A stretch of DNA of 16,671 nt from CAYRFE01 sp964423645 [NCBI: uncultured bacterium] (GCA_964423645.1 CAYRFE010000048.1:1-16671); one strand, 5' to 3'; counted from the first letter of the stretch, positions 1-8,025 are shown. A program made the numbers and translations. Notes: generated from the sequence alone by a model not told the origin.

Positions 1-160
1 TTACTTTTTGTCTTGACACAAAAAGTAACAAAAAAGTCAAGGCTGTAAAAAATCAGCTACACTTCTGCGCACTTTTTCTAAAACAAATAAACTCGCTCCG
101 CTCAAACAGTATTTGTTTTTAACGAAAAAGTCCTTGAATTGCTTCACGCCGATTTTTTAA
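1..160 (+). repeat. Dispersed repeat, left copy (TTACTTTTTG family)
   Basis: It opens with a perfect 11-bp inverted repeat (1-11 with 18-28) around a 6-base loop at 12-17. That loop is exactly complementary to 36-41, so an H-type pseudoknot is possible. A second nested hairpin follows: 71-78 pairs with 124-131, and 80-89 pairs perfectly with 110-119. The first ~50 bases and the last ~24 bases (about 137-160) recur at 15741-15860, but the centre differs there. No gene is seen in 1-399. Similar sequences are, from general knowledge, scattered through many bacterial genomes. The window starts at base 1 of the repeat, so it could extend further left. Confidence 0.8.
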
Positions 161-180
161 TGCCTACATGATATCTTGTA

Positions 181-203
181 GAGACGGGTTTCAAACCCGT
201 CTC
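181..203. repeat. Perfect 11-bp palindrome, terminator-like
   Basis: GAGACGGGTTT (181-191) and AAACCCGTCTC (193-203) are perfect reverse complements around one base. TTCTT follows, so on the + strand it could act as a weak intrinsic terminator for a gene left of the window. A sibling at 15507-15525 keeps the same outline but has a paired base change in each arm. Confidence 0.75.
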
Positions 204-234
204 TTCTTATGTTTAACCACGAAACGATGTAAGA

Positions 235-258
235 ACGAAGTCCCTACTATTAAAACAA
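235..258 (+). repeat. Degenerate copy of the ACGAAGTCCC repeat
   Basis: ACGAAGTCCC followed by a CTATTAAA-type tail matches the segment around 15655-15679. The left arm of the small hairpin seen in the right-hand copy is missing here. Confidence 0.5.
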
Positions 259-270
259 TTACGGCATACG

Positions 271-289
271 AATAAACTTTTAGTTTATT
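271..289. repeat. AT-rich 8-bp inverted repeat
   Basis: AATAAACT (271-278) and AGTTTATT (282-289) are perfect reverse complements with a 3-base loop. It has no GC pairs at the stem base and no T-tract, so it is not a convincing terminator. It lies directly upstream of the putative promoter and partly overlaps its -35, so it could be an operator, but that is only inferred from position. Confidence 0.4.
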
Positions 290-315
290 GTAAATCGATA
301 TAAGTCTGTTATACT
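288..315 (+). promoter_or_regulatory. Candidate sigma-70 type promoter for the operon
   Basis: TTGTAA (288-293) and TATACT (310-315) are separated by 16 bases. The -10 hexamer is the same as that of the - strand promoter at 16581-16586. A transcript starting near 322 would have a leader of roughly 440 bases before the first gene. From 316 to 465 I see no gene or strong structure, only a 10-base direct repeat ACTATATGTA at 365 and 395. Confidence 0.4.
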
Positions 316-465
316 GCCTTTGAAATAGGGACGGGAAGGGCGATATTCAGTGGTTAAAAAATTAACTATATGTAATTATAAATCATTAAGAATTACTATA
401 TGTATTTAAACATAATAAAACACGACATAAGACCAATTATTGTTTCTTATGATAAAAATAAGCCA

Positions 466-584
466 TATTGTCGAAAACATAAAACCAATTTACGGGGTAT
501 CTTTCTGTTACAGGCTGTATGCACTGTAATAAACGATGATGAGGATTCTTTGATATGCAACAATGTTATAATAATACCGTAGAA
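466..584 (+). repeat. Leader duplication, copy A
   Basis: This segment matches 660-789 imperfectly. The first 22 bases (466-487 against 660-681) are identical. Similarity continues with scattered substitutions and an 11-base length difference through a GAGGA ribosome binding site (541-545) and an ATG (555), into about ten codons resembling the start of the sugar transferase gene. Both copies have nine bases between GAGGA and ATG. It is best read as a decayed duplicate of the operon's translation start region. Confidence 0.8.
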
Positions 585-602
585 TGTACTATATGCCGCT
601 AA
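555..602 (+). pseudogene. Decayed duplicate of the 5' end of the sugar transferase gene
   Basis: An ATG with a GAGGA ribosome binding site nine bases upstream opens a 15-codon frame, MQQCYNNTVECTICR, stopping at 600-602. The functional gene at 760 begins MQRQYNKTIQLIHR. The match in spacing, ribosome binding site and first residues supports a truncated copy of the gene start rather than an unrelated short ORF. Nothing corresponding to later parts of the gene is present. A deliberate short leader peptide is an alternative. Confidence 0.55.
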
Positions 603-632
603 ATCAAACTAAAACACTTTATAAAACTATTT

Positions 633-758
633 ATGATTACTATTAATAGAAACGAGTGGTATTGTCGAAAACATAAAACCAGTTTACGTGGCATCTTGCT
701 GTGGCAGGCTATATACACCGCATTAAAAGATGTCGCTTGTCATTTGAGGACTATTTGA
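633..758 (+). other. Possible 41-codon leader ORF ending at the first gene
   Basis: The frame starts at ATG 633 and ends at TGA 756-758, one base before the ATG at 760, a layout that would allow translational coupling or a leader-peptide mechanism. Its core (YCRKHKTSLRGILLWQA) is also readable in copy A in a different total frame. Substitutions between the copies show no clear excess at third codon positions, and a second reading frame is about equally conserved. I see no good ribosome binding site before 633, so coding status is doubtful. Confidence 0.2.
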
Positions 759-789
759 TATGCAACGACAATATAATAAAACCATACAA
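660..789 (+). repeat. Leader duplication, copy B (carries the functional start)
   Basis: This is the partner of copy A at 466-584. It contains the GAGGA ribosome binding site at 746-750 and the ATG at 760 used by the sugar transferase gene. Both copies sit downstream of the only promoter candidate I found, so both should be in the leader transcript. Confidence 0.8.
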
Positions 790-2154
790 TTGATACATAG
801 GCTCATTATTATATGTGTGGGAGCAGGGCTGTTGTGGAAGCTCTTTTATTTTCGTGACCTGTACAATCTTTATGATTTTTTGTTTGATTTTACACTTTTA
901 TCATTGTTATGGATATTTGTAGCGTCTTCAAATCATTATTTTATTGATTTAATGGAGATAAATAAGACACAACTTGCGGTCAAAATCGGTATCTCGTTGT
1001 TACTATGTGTTGCATTGTCATATCCGTTTTATATGAGTACTCATGAAGCAGGCGTGTTTATCTGGCATAATGTTATAACCAATAGTATGATATTGATTTT
1101 TATAACAATAACCTATTCACTCTACATGCTCTTGCGTCGTAGGCGATATGCATACAAAACTTTGATTATAGGGCAAGGCTCAGATATACGTTCTACAGCA
1201 CAAATATTACTGCAACAAAAGGCTATGAATATCGATTTGATAGGGTATGTGTCCACCAACAGCACAGATGTTTCTCACGTATATCATGATGACAGCGACG
1301 AAGCGCACACCACCGAAATACGCTGTATGGGTACACTGTCGACACTCAACGACGTGCTTCACAGCTGTGACGTAATGCATATCGTGATCGCTTCCGACAT
1401 AACCTCAGAAGAAGTACTGAATAGCGTGTATACCACTTGTTTTGATAGCAATACGGCAATGAATACCTATTGCCAGATAGTAGAGTTGTTTGAACATAAA
1501 ATACCGATGCGGGCTATTGCCAAAACAAAATTTATTCATGACAGCATATTTCAAAGCCTTTCGTCATCGCATGTATACGATCGTATAAATCGCATATTGA
1601 ATTTTTTTGTAGCGTTGATAGGTTTAGTAGTCTCGATGCCTTTTATGGTGATTGCAGGCGTTTTGTTTTATTGTACTGATCCCGGCCCGATCGTATTCAA
1701 ACAACGGCGTATCGGATTGTATAATATACCGTTCTCGATCTATAAATTACGCACGATGAGATTGCATGACCCCCAAAAACACTCGCCGTATTCCTCCAAA
1801 AACGATGTTCGAATCCCATTGTTGGGTAAGATAATGCGAAAGCTGCGCATTGATGAATGTCCGCAATTTTTTAATATATTGATCGGAGATATGAATTTTA
1901 TCGGTCCGCGCCCGGAATGGGATACATTATCGGCAGAATATAGACAAAAAATTCCAAACTATTATTTGCGACATGCTATTAAACCAGGCGTGTCCGGTAT
2001 GGCTCAGGTGCATTACTCGTATGGCACAAATGAACATGATACGATCAAAAAGCTCGAGTATGATTTTTATTATGTTAAGAATCGCAGTTTTTTACTCGAT
2101 TTTAAGATTCTCATACGCACCGTGTATGTAGTCCTTATGGGGAATGGCATATAA
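760..2154 (+). CDS. Undecaprenyl-phosphate sugar-1-phosphate transferase (WbaP/WcaJ type)
   Basis: This polyisoprenyl-phosphate hexose-1-phosphate transferase should start repeat-unit assembly by moving a sugar phosphate from a nucleotide sugar to undecaprenyl phosphate at the inner membrane. The 464 residues are a normal length for the long form of the family. Four hydrophobic segments fill residues ~10-126. A Rossmann-like middle domain follows, then the catalytic bacterial sugar transferase domain from ~277, beginning with a membrane or re-entrant helix. Visible motifs are KLRTM (329), DECPQ (365-369, usually DELPQ), GDMNFIGPRPE (GPRPE at 382-386), KPGVSGMAQV and KLEYDFYYVKNRS. GAGGA lies nine bases before the ATG. 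It is the first gene of the operon. The sugar transferred cannot be told from sequence. Confidence 0.93.
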   Translation: MQRQYNKTIQLIHRLIIICVGAGLLWKLFYFRDLYNLYDFLFDFTLLSLLWIFVASSNHYFIDLMEINKTQLAVKIGISLLLCVALSYPFYMSTHEAGVFIWHNVITNSMILIFITITYSLYMLLRRRRYAYKTLIIGQGSDIRSTAQILLQQKAMNIDLIGYVSTNSTDVSHVYHDDSDEAHTTEIRCMGTLSTLNDVLHSCDVMHIVIASDITSEEVLNSVYTTCFDSNTAMNTYCQIVELFEHKIPMRAIAKTKFIHDSIFQSLSSSHVYDRINRILNFFVALIGLVVSMPFMVIAGVLFYCTDPGPIVFKQRRIGLYNIPFSIYKLRTMRLHDPQKHSPYSSKNDVRIPLLGKIMRKLRIDECPQFFNILIGDMNFIGPRPEWDTLSAEYRQKIPNYYLRHAIKPGVSGMAQVHYSYGTNEHDTIKKLEYDFYYVKNRSFLLDFKILIRTVYVVLMGNGI

Positions 2155-2227
2155 ATAGCGTCATAAGCAAAATTGAGAGTTGATAAGCGCCGAGATATGG
2201 TATATTGTAGACGTAGAAGAAAATCTG

Positions 2228-2233
2228 AAGGAG
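2228..2233 (+). promoter_or_regulatory. Ribosome binding site that sets the SLBB gene start
   Basis: AAGGAG lies eight bases before ATG 2242. The frame is open back to a TTG at 2173, but that start has no such site and would put 23 mostly basic residues before an otherwise normal signal peptide. Confidence 0.8.
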
Positions 2234-2241
2234 CCGTTTGT

Positions 2242-4698
2242 ATGAAAAAATTATTTTTTGTGTGGATATTTGTGGCAGGTATCGTATCGTGTGTGTGTTC
2301 ATTAACTGATGCCGAAAAACAGCAGCTGGCAGAGAAGTATTTGTCGGGAGGGCAGTTTACCGCATCCGACCTCATGAAGCTTCAATCATTACAAGACACG
2401 ACGACCTCTACAGTGGGCAACAACGAACCTGTGCAGCAACAACCTCCCGTTGATGAAAAGAAAGATCGTCAGGAGCTTAAATCGAGTTATTATGAAAAAT
2501 ATTATTTCAACGAAAGTTCATACGAATATGACTTGCCGCTCACCAATCTCAAACCGTTCGGGTACAATTTTTTTGATACGCCTGCGATGTATTCCCCGGT
2601 CAACAATACCGCGGTACCCGATGATTACATACTCGGTACGGGCGATGTGTTGCATTTGATGTTTTGGGGCGGATCAAGCAATGTCTATGATGTGGATGTG
2701 AATCAGGACGGTAAGATCGCCACTCCCGAGATAGGGAGTATTTCCGTAGCCGGGATGACGTATAAATCACTCAAACAGACTCTTGCCGCAAGTCTTACGC
2801 TTGGTACCAATGTGGAAGTGTCGCTTGTGAAAATGAAGACAATCCGTGTGTTTGTGACCGGTAATGCAAAAGTGCCCGGTTCATATACACTGTCCGGGCT
2901 TTCAACACTCGTGAATGCGATCTTCGCCGCAGGCGGGCCGTCGTATACGGGAAGTATGCGTATGATACAAGTAAAACGCTCGGGAAGGGTCATACGTGCT
3001 TTTGATCTGTATGATTTTCTTTTATACGGGGATTCTTCAAAAGATGTGCTTTTGTTGCCGGGTGATGTGATCAATTTTGCGCCAATCAAGAATATCGTCG
3101 CGATAACCGGTACTATCAAAGTGCCGGCATTATATGAAGTGAAAGACGGGCAGAATCTGCAAGAGCTTATTGATCTCGCAGGCGGGCTTACCGCGACGGC
3201 AGATATGACCAATATCCATGTCGAACAATTTCAAAAAAATGTCGGGCGCAAGATCGTGGACGTCAAAGCAAGCGACAGCACACAATTGAAGACGTTCATA
3301 CTTGGTGACGGCGATATTATCCGTATATATCCCCTGCCGGAAGCATTTAATAATAAAAATGCGGTGCGCCTTGTGGGGCATGTGGCAAAGCCGAGGAAAT
3401 TTGAATATACAGTGGGTATGAAAGTGTCGGATATGGTATCAAAAGAATTTTTATTGCGCGATACCTTTTTGCATTATGCAAGTATCGAACGACGCAAGTA
3501 TCCCGAAAATACACAAGAGATGGTACCGGTCAATTTATACGACGTGCTCATTGCGTATAAAGCGGAGGCGGATATCGCGTTGCAACCTGAAGATGTGCTT
3601 CATCTCTACAGCGTGAAAGAATTGAAAGATACCCCGCCCGTATTCGTAATGGGTGAGGTGCGCAGTCCGGGAAGGTTTGCGTTCATCGAGGGATTGACCT
3701 TGTTTGATATGATCTATATGGCAGGCGGTTTGACCAATGTCGCCAATCTCGGTAATGCGGAATTCATCACATTGGAGTTCGGCGACACCGAAGCGAAACA
3801 GCCTGATCTGCAGTTTGTGAATGTGCGGGCGGTGTTGGAAAATCCCAATGATCCTGCCGTGAATGTGAAGGTCAAACCGTTCTCCAAATTATTCATACGG
3901 CGTGTGGCTGATTTTGAAGAGAATGTCGCGATCACTCTCAACGGAGAAGTGAAATTTCCCGGCGTGTATTATGCCCGTAGAGACGAGAATCTGTATGATA
4001 TCATAAAACGTGCGGGAGGATTTACCGATAAAGCGTATATTCGAGCCGCATTTTTTTCCCGGGTGAGCGTAAAAGAAATTCAAAAAGAGCGATTGCAAGG
4101 TATTGTGAACGATCTTCAACAGAATCTTGAAGAGATCATCGCAAAAAGTATTCAATACCCTGAGATGCAACTCTATATTCCCGCATACAAAGAACGTATT
4201 GAGAAGATCAAACGACTTGAAGTGACCGGCAGGATGGTAATACAGATACCGGAAAATCTGGAGGATCTGAAGCGCTCGCCGTTTAATATCGCCATAGAAA
4301 ATGGTGATGTGCTGACGATACCAAAACAAACAAACGTCGTGCTTGTCATGGGTGAAGTGTATAATCCGAATGTGTTTGTCTACAACCGAAAGAAAAATAA
4401 AGTGAAGGATTATTTGGAGATGACAGGCGGCCCTTCGCGTGAAGGGGTATTGAGTCGCGCCATCGTGATCAAAGCGAACGGCGTGGTGATATCACCGTAT
4501 TATATCGACAAGGAATCGAGTACGTTCAGTTTTCTTTCGAGCGGCTTCATGAATGCGAAGATCTTTCCCGGTGATACCATCATTGTGCCGAGAGAAACGG
4601 AGAATATCCCGCTGGTGAAGAAAGTGATCGATTGGTCAACGGTGTTGTATCAATTGTCCACAACGGTAAAAATTACAAGCGACCTGTGGGGGAAATAA
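2242..4698 (+). CDS. Polysaccharide export protein with Poly_export and six SLBB domains (Wza-like)
   Basis: This periplasmic/outer-membrane export component should pass polymerised chains out of the cell. The chosen start gives 818 residues. The N-terminus MKKLFFVWIFVAGIVSC is a signal peptide; IVSC could be a lipobox with C17 as the lipidated residue, though cleavage after VCS by signal peptidase I is also possible. A Q- and charge-rich linker leads to a Poly_export domain near 125-200 (DYILGTGDVLHLMFWG). Six SLBB-like repeats begin near residues 203 (VTGNAKVPGSY), 284 (ITGTIKVPALY), 374 (LVGHVAKPRKF), 466 (VMGEVRSPGRF), 562 (LNGEVKFPGVY) and 699 (VMGEVYNPNVF). Classical Wza has about 380 residues and fewer SLBB domains; such large forms occur in several diderm phyla. 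The gene is relatively GC-rich, unlike the middle of the locus. A gap of 87 bases separates it from the previous gene. Confidence 0.93.
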   Translation: MKKLFFVWIFVAGIVSCVCSLTDAEKQQLAEKYLSGGQFTASDLMKLQSLQDTTTSTVGNNEPVQQQPPVDEKKDRQELKSSYYEKYYFNESSYEYDLPLTNLKPFGYNFFDTPAMYSPVNNTAVPDDYILGTGDVLHLMFWGGSSNVYDVDVNQDGKIATPEIGSISVAGMTYKSLKQTLAASLTLGTNVEVSLVKMKTIRVFVTGNAKVPGSYTLSGLSTLVNAIFAAGGPSYTGSMRMIQVKRSGRVIRAFDLYDFLLYGDSSKDVLLLPGDVINFAPIKNIVAITGTIKVPALYEVKDGQNLQELIDLAGGLTATADMTNIHVEQFQKNVGRKIVDVKASDSTQLKTFILGDGDIIRIYPLPEAFNNKNAVRLVGHVAKPRKFEYTVGMKVSDMVSKEFLLRDTFLHYASIERRKYPENTQEMVPVNLYDVLIAYKAEADIALQPEDVLHLYSVKELKDTPPVFVMGEVRSPGRFAFIEGLTLFDMIYMAGGLTNVANLGNAEFITLEFGDTEAKQPDLQFVNVRAVLENPNDPAVNVKVKPFSKLFIRRVADFEENVAITLNGEVKFPGVYYARRDENLYDIIKRAGGFTDKAYIRAAFFSRVSVKEIQKERLQGIVNDLQQNLEEIIAKSIQYPEMQLYIPAYKERIEKIKRLEVTGRMVIQIPENLEDLKRSPFNIAIENGDVLTIPKQTNVVLVMGEVYNPNVFVYNRKKNKVKDYLEMTGGPSREGVLSRAIVIKANGVVISPYYIDKESSTFSFLSSGFMNAKIFPGDTIIVPRETENIPLVKKVIDWSTVLYQLSTTVKITSDLWGK

Positions 4699-4730
4699 TT
4701 TGATTATAGACGACATCAAGGGAGAACAGT

Positions 4731-5630
4731 ATGGATTCTGAAGATAATGTAATTAATATTTGGGAACTATTGATGATATGTGCCAAACGCACACGTTTGA
4801 TACTTGCGATCACCTTTACAGGTGCAGTCATAGCGATCGCGTATGCGATGCTTGCGCCGCATGTGTATGAAGCGAGTGCCATAATCGCACCGCGAATGGA
4901 TGCGGAAAGCCCCCAGATGGGGAATCTTAAGTCACTTGGGAAGATGGTCGGTGCAAATTTTGGCAATACTTCAAGCGGTTCGGATTTTATGATGGTGGAA
5001 TATACACTTCGAAGCAGTACATTTTTACTTGAGTTTGAAGAAAAATACGACATTTTAGCGACATCAGATATTGATAGCACCAAATTGGCAGCCGAGGACA
5101 AGATAAGAGCGTTAAAAAATGTTATTCGCGTCATAAACAATAAAGAATCAGGTGCTATTACCGTAGCGTTGCAAAGTAGGGATCCGAAAAAGTCGTTTGA
5201 ATTGATCCAGAGGTTACTTTCTTTTTTGAATACGACCACCACGACACGTCAACAGAACGAAAACCAAAAAATAATAAACGAGCTGAAGAATGAAATTGTA
5301 AAAGCGTCGGATCCTCTTGTGAAGTCGGAGCTCTCGAAATTGCTTGCCGAAGAGATGAAAAAGATATTATATTCAAGAGTGAATGAAAACTCAATATATC
5401 GCGTGGTAAGCCCTCCTTTTGAACCGGAAAAGAGAATAAAGCCGCGTCGCGGGTTGATTGTAGTTCTTTCTACATTTATGAGCTTTGCTACCGCACTTGT
5501 ACTGGCACTAATAATTGAATATCTTAGTAATTTGCAAAATGACCGTGATTCCGGAGAGTATTATCGTAAGTTCAAAGAATACTTACTGCATTATCTGATG
5601 CTTGACAAGATCAAGATCGGAAAACGGTAA
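4731..5630 (+). CDS. wzz: Wzz-family chain-length determinant / polysaccharide co-polymerase
   Basis: This inner-membrane co-polymerase should control chain length together with Wzy and contact the export protein. The 299 residues begin with a short cytoplasmic stretch (NVINIWELLMICAKR). Transmembrane helix 1 is near 23-41, followed by the typical APHVYEASAIIAPR strand, a helical periplasmic region, and a second transmembrane helix near 240-262 preceded by the proline-containing PPFEPEKRIKPRRGL motif. The cytoplasmic tail is about 35 residues and charged, with no Walker motifs and no tyrosine cluster, so there is no fused Wzc-type kinase. No separate kinase or phosphatase is encoded here. GGAG lies six bases before the ATG, and the gene follows the SLBB gene by 32 bases. 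Confidence 0.88.
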   Translation: MDSEDNVINIWELLMICAKRTRLILAITFTGAVIAIAYAMLAPHVYEASAIIAPRMDAESPQMGNLKSLGKMVGANFGNTSSGSDFMMVEYTLRSSTFLLEFEEKYDILATSDIDSTKLAAEDKIRALKNVIRVINNKESGAITVALQSRDPKKSFELIQRLLSFLNTTTTTRQQNENQKIINELKNEIVKASDPLVKSELSKLLAEEMKKILYSRVNENSIYRVVSPPFEPEKRIKPRRGLIVVLSTFMSFATALVLALIIEYLSNLQNDRDSGEYYRKFKEYLLHYLMLDKIKIGKR

Positions 5631-5642
5631 CATTTATTAGCT

Positions 5643-6932
5643 ATGGTAGTCGCGCGGTTAAAAAATGAACTTTTCAAGAAAAGTGAATTCAAAAAACATT
5701 TCTTGTCAGCTTTTTGGGGAACCGCTTTAGGACAATTGATCCTTGTCGCGGCGAGTCCGATCATATCACGGATATATTCACCTGAAGAGTTTGGGATGTT
5801 TTCAATTCTTTTCGGATATTTAACGATTCTTTCCGCGGTGAGTACCGGAAGATATGAGCTTGCGATAATATTACCGAAAAGCAATAAAGCTGCTATAAAT
5901 ATCGCGATGCTTGCCCTCACTGTGGCAGGTTGTGTGTCAGCGGTCGTCGTAGCAGCGTTATTTTTTATACCGGAGACATTTTTTGTGAACAATGGAATCC
6001 CACATTCTTCCTCACTTATCTATATAGCACCGGTTTTTATTATGTCGGTAGCATTGTACCAATCAGCATATTGTTATCATATTCGTACGAAATTGTTTAC
6101 AAGAAATTCTCAAGGGAAAGTGATCAACAGCACAACAACGTCACTTTTCAGCGTAGGAATTGGTTTAGTATATCCATTAGGGAATGTGTTGCTTATCGGA
6201 AAAAGCTTGGGTTTTTTTATTGCATCGCTTTATTTGATATTTAGTAAAGAAGTAAAGAAAGTTATACGATACATTCGGCTTCGCTATATGATTATGATGA
6301 TGAAGCGGTATTCAGATTTTCCGAAATATTCGGTGCTAGGCACCGGTGTAGACAAACTTGGTGCACAACTACCGATACTTCTAATTAATAGTTTGTATAC
6401 AAGCGAGATGGCAGGGTATTATGCATTTGCGCTCAATGTCATTTATGTGCCGATGTCATTTATAAGTATTGCCGTGTCAGATGTATTTAGACAAAAAATT
6501 TCTGAAAAAGTTAACAATGGTTTGCCAATAAAAGAAGATTATATAAAAATGATTAATATTTTGGCATTGATATCCTTTTTACCGCTTCTTTTATTTGGTA
6601 TAATATCTCCTACTTTTTTTAAAATAATATTTGGCAAAGAGTGGGAAACAGCAGGATTACTAATTCGACCGGTTTTACCCATGTTATTTTTTCGCTTTAT
6701 CTATTCTCCGGTATCTGGGTTATTTATAGTGCTTGAAAAACAAAAAGTTTATTTTTACTGGCAGCTTTCCTTTGTTTTTCTAACATATCTAGTCTTTATT
6801 ATAGGTAAAGCAATGTTTGAATCAATTTATTATGTTTTATTCGGGTATACGATATTATATGGTATTATGGCGATGATAAATATGTATATGGGTGTGAAAT
6901 ATTCAAAAAAGGCACATAATAATGAAAAATAA
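5643..6932 (+). CDS. wzx: Wzx-type oligosaccharide flippase (MOP superfamily)
   Basis: This integral membrane protein of 429 residues should move lipid-linked repeat units across the inner membrane. The N-terminus shows the family pattern: a basic stretch, then FWGTALGQLILVAASPIISR, then YSPEEFGMFSILFGYLTIL and GRYELAIILPKS. About twelve hydrophobic segments follow, with the conserved central YSDFPKYSVLGTGVDKLGAQ stretch leading into membrane segments. No clear Shine-Dalgarno sequence precedes ATG 5643, so the start is less certain; the gap to wzz is 12 bases. Base composition falls sharply inside the gene: the 60 bases from 5701 contain about 52% G+C by hand count, those from 6781 about 20%. 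It overlaps the next gene by 11 bases. Confidence 0.9.
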   Translation: MVVARLKNELFKKSEFKKHFLSAFWGTALGQLILVAASPIISRIYSPEEFGMFSILFGYLTILSAVSTGRYELAIILPKSNKAAINIAMLALTVAGCVSAVVVAALFFIPETFFVNNGIPHSSSLIYIAPVFIMSVALYQSAYCYHIRTKLFTRNSQGKVINSTTTSLFSVGIGLVYPLGNVLLIGKSLGFFIASLYLIFSKEVKKVIRYIRLRYMIMMMKRYSDFPKYSVLGTGVDKLGAQLPILLINSLYTSEMAGYYAFALNVIYVPMSFISIAVSDVFRQKISEKVNNGLPIKEDYIKMINILALISFLPLLLFGIISPTFFKIIFGKEWETAGLLIRPVLPMLFFRFIYSPVSGLFIVLEKQKVYFYWQLSFVFLTYLVFIIGKAMFESIYYVLFGYTILYGIMAMINMYMGVKYSKKAHNNEK

Positions 6933-8025
6933 CAGTGAAATCAATATATTTTCTGATACAATTATTGACAAGAAAATAATAATTGCTGATGAAATAAAAG
7001 CGATTATGCAAAAGGCACATACAAATATTATTAACTTAGAAGCTCCATTCGTTACAGAAAATTTAAAACCCGCTAGACGTGTCGCACTCTATCAATTATC
7101 TATGGATTTATCATTTTTTAAAAATAATAATATTGAATATGTAACACTTGCGAATAATCATATGATGGATTATGGTTTGGATGGATTGTTATCCACTATT
7201 GATTTGTTAAAAAATAATAATATTACATATTTTGGCGCGGGTAAAAATGAGCATGATGCAAATCAAGTAATAATTCTTACTATAAATAACAAGAAAATTT
7301 TGTTGTGGGCTGCCGCTTCATTTATTACAGGCGCAAAGATTGCATCAGCCCAAAAGCCAGGGGTGGCATCTATTGAAAATATAAATACAATCTTTAAAGA
7401 TATCAAAAGATATGATATTGATTATATGATTGCCCTTTTACATTTTGGCACTGAGTATGAAGATTATCCTGAGCCATATTTTAAAAGACTTACCGAAGAC
7501 TTATGTCATCATTATGGATTTAATTTGGTAATTGGTCATCACCCGCATTGTATTCAAGGCATGAAAAAAGTTAACAACTCATCAATATGCTACAGTATGG
7601 GGAATTTTATATTTCCTGAAACATATTACCATAATCACAAAACTAAGTTTAAAGAAAAGTCAAAGATCGGGTATTTCATTAATTTAACCATATCAGATAC
7701 CTTTAATGTGAAGGTGGTGCCCTATGAAATAACTAATAATGGATATGAAATTCGATGTATTGCTGGGAGATCGAATGATAAATTTCAAAAATACTTTGAT
7801 AAAATTTCATATCCGTTAAATTTAAATGACAAGGAATATTCTAAGTTTTATAAAAGGGTTAGGATAAGGAAAAATCGTCCAGTGTTAACAAAAAATCTCA
7901 ATCTTAACAAATTCATATTTAGTCTATTTATGTTTTATAAAAAAATAAAATCATATTTAGGTGTGTACTATAGGTTTGTATTTAGAACTAAAAGTGAGAA
8001 AAATGATTGTGATGCAACGAGATGA
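6922..8025 (+). CDS. CapA-like metallophosphatase-fold protein (PGA_cap family)
   Basis: The 367 residues carry the motifs of the CapA/PgsA capsule family, which has a calcineurin-like metallophosphatase fold: INLEAPF (37-43), LANNHMMDYG (76-85), LHFGTEYEDYPEP (173-185), VIGHHPHC (203-210) and YSMGNFIF (224-231). The usual N-terminal GD metal-binding motif appears as FSDTII (10-15), with D12 available as ligand but the glycine replaced. There is no signal peptide or clear membrane segment, whereas many CapA proteins are membrane-anchored, so it may act in the cytoplasm. The last ~60 residues are basic and hydrophobic and could associate with membranes. The reaction is unknown; hydrolysis or transfer on a glycan intermediate is only inference. 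The gene is very AT-rich and overlaps both neighbours. Confidence 0.82.
   Translation: MKNNSEINIFSDTIIDKKIIIADEIKAIMQKAHTNIINLEAPFVTENLKPARRVALYQLSMDLSFFKNNNIEYVTLANNHMMDYGLDGLLSTIDLLKNNNITYFGAGKNEHDANQVIILTINNKKILLWAAASFITGAKIASAQKPGVASIENINTIFKDIKRYDIDYMIALLHFGTEYEDYPEPYFKRLTEDLCHHYGFNLVIGHHPHCIQGMKKVNNSSICYSMGNFIFPETYYHNHKTKFKEKSKIGYFINLTISDTFNVKVVPYEITNNGYEIRCIAGRSNDKFQKYFDKISYPLNLNDKEYSKFYKRVRIRKNRPVLTKNLNLNKFIFSLFMFYKKIKSYLGVYYRFVFRTKSEKNDCDATR

Noticed and set aside
316-465. Riboswitch or JUMPstart/ops-type element in the operon leader
   Set aside because: I found no ops-like core and no conserved riboswitch core that I recognise. The GGGACGGGAAGGGCG stretch alone is not enough.
400-582. 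60-codon + strand ORF in the leader
   Set aside because: It runs through leader copy A, has no ribosome binding site and no family resemblance. The frame does not align with the one in copy B beyond the shared core, so I treat the segment as a duplicated leader.
2173-2241. Upstream extension of the SLBB gene from a TTG
   Set aside because: It would put a basic tail before a normal signal peptide and lacks the AAGGAG site that serves ATG 2242.
3889-4329. 146-codon - strand ORF inside the SLBB gene
   Set aside because: It is antisense to a well-supported coding region, with no recognisable domain and no ribosome binding site.
4673-5242. 189-codon - strand ORF over the wzz gene
   Set aside because: It is a shadow of wzz on the opposite strand; the composition is explained by the sense gene.
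5930-6244. 104-codon + strand ORF in another frame of the flippase gene
   Set aside because: It overlaps clear flippase sequence fully and shows no independent start signal.
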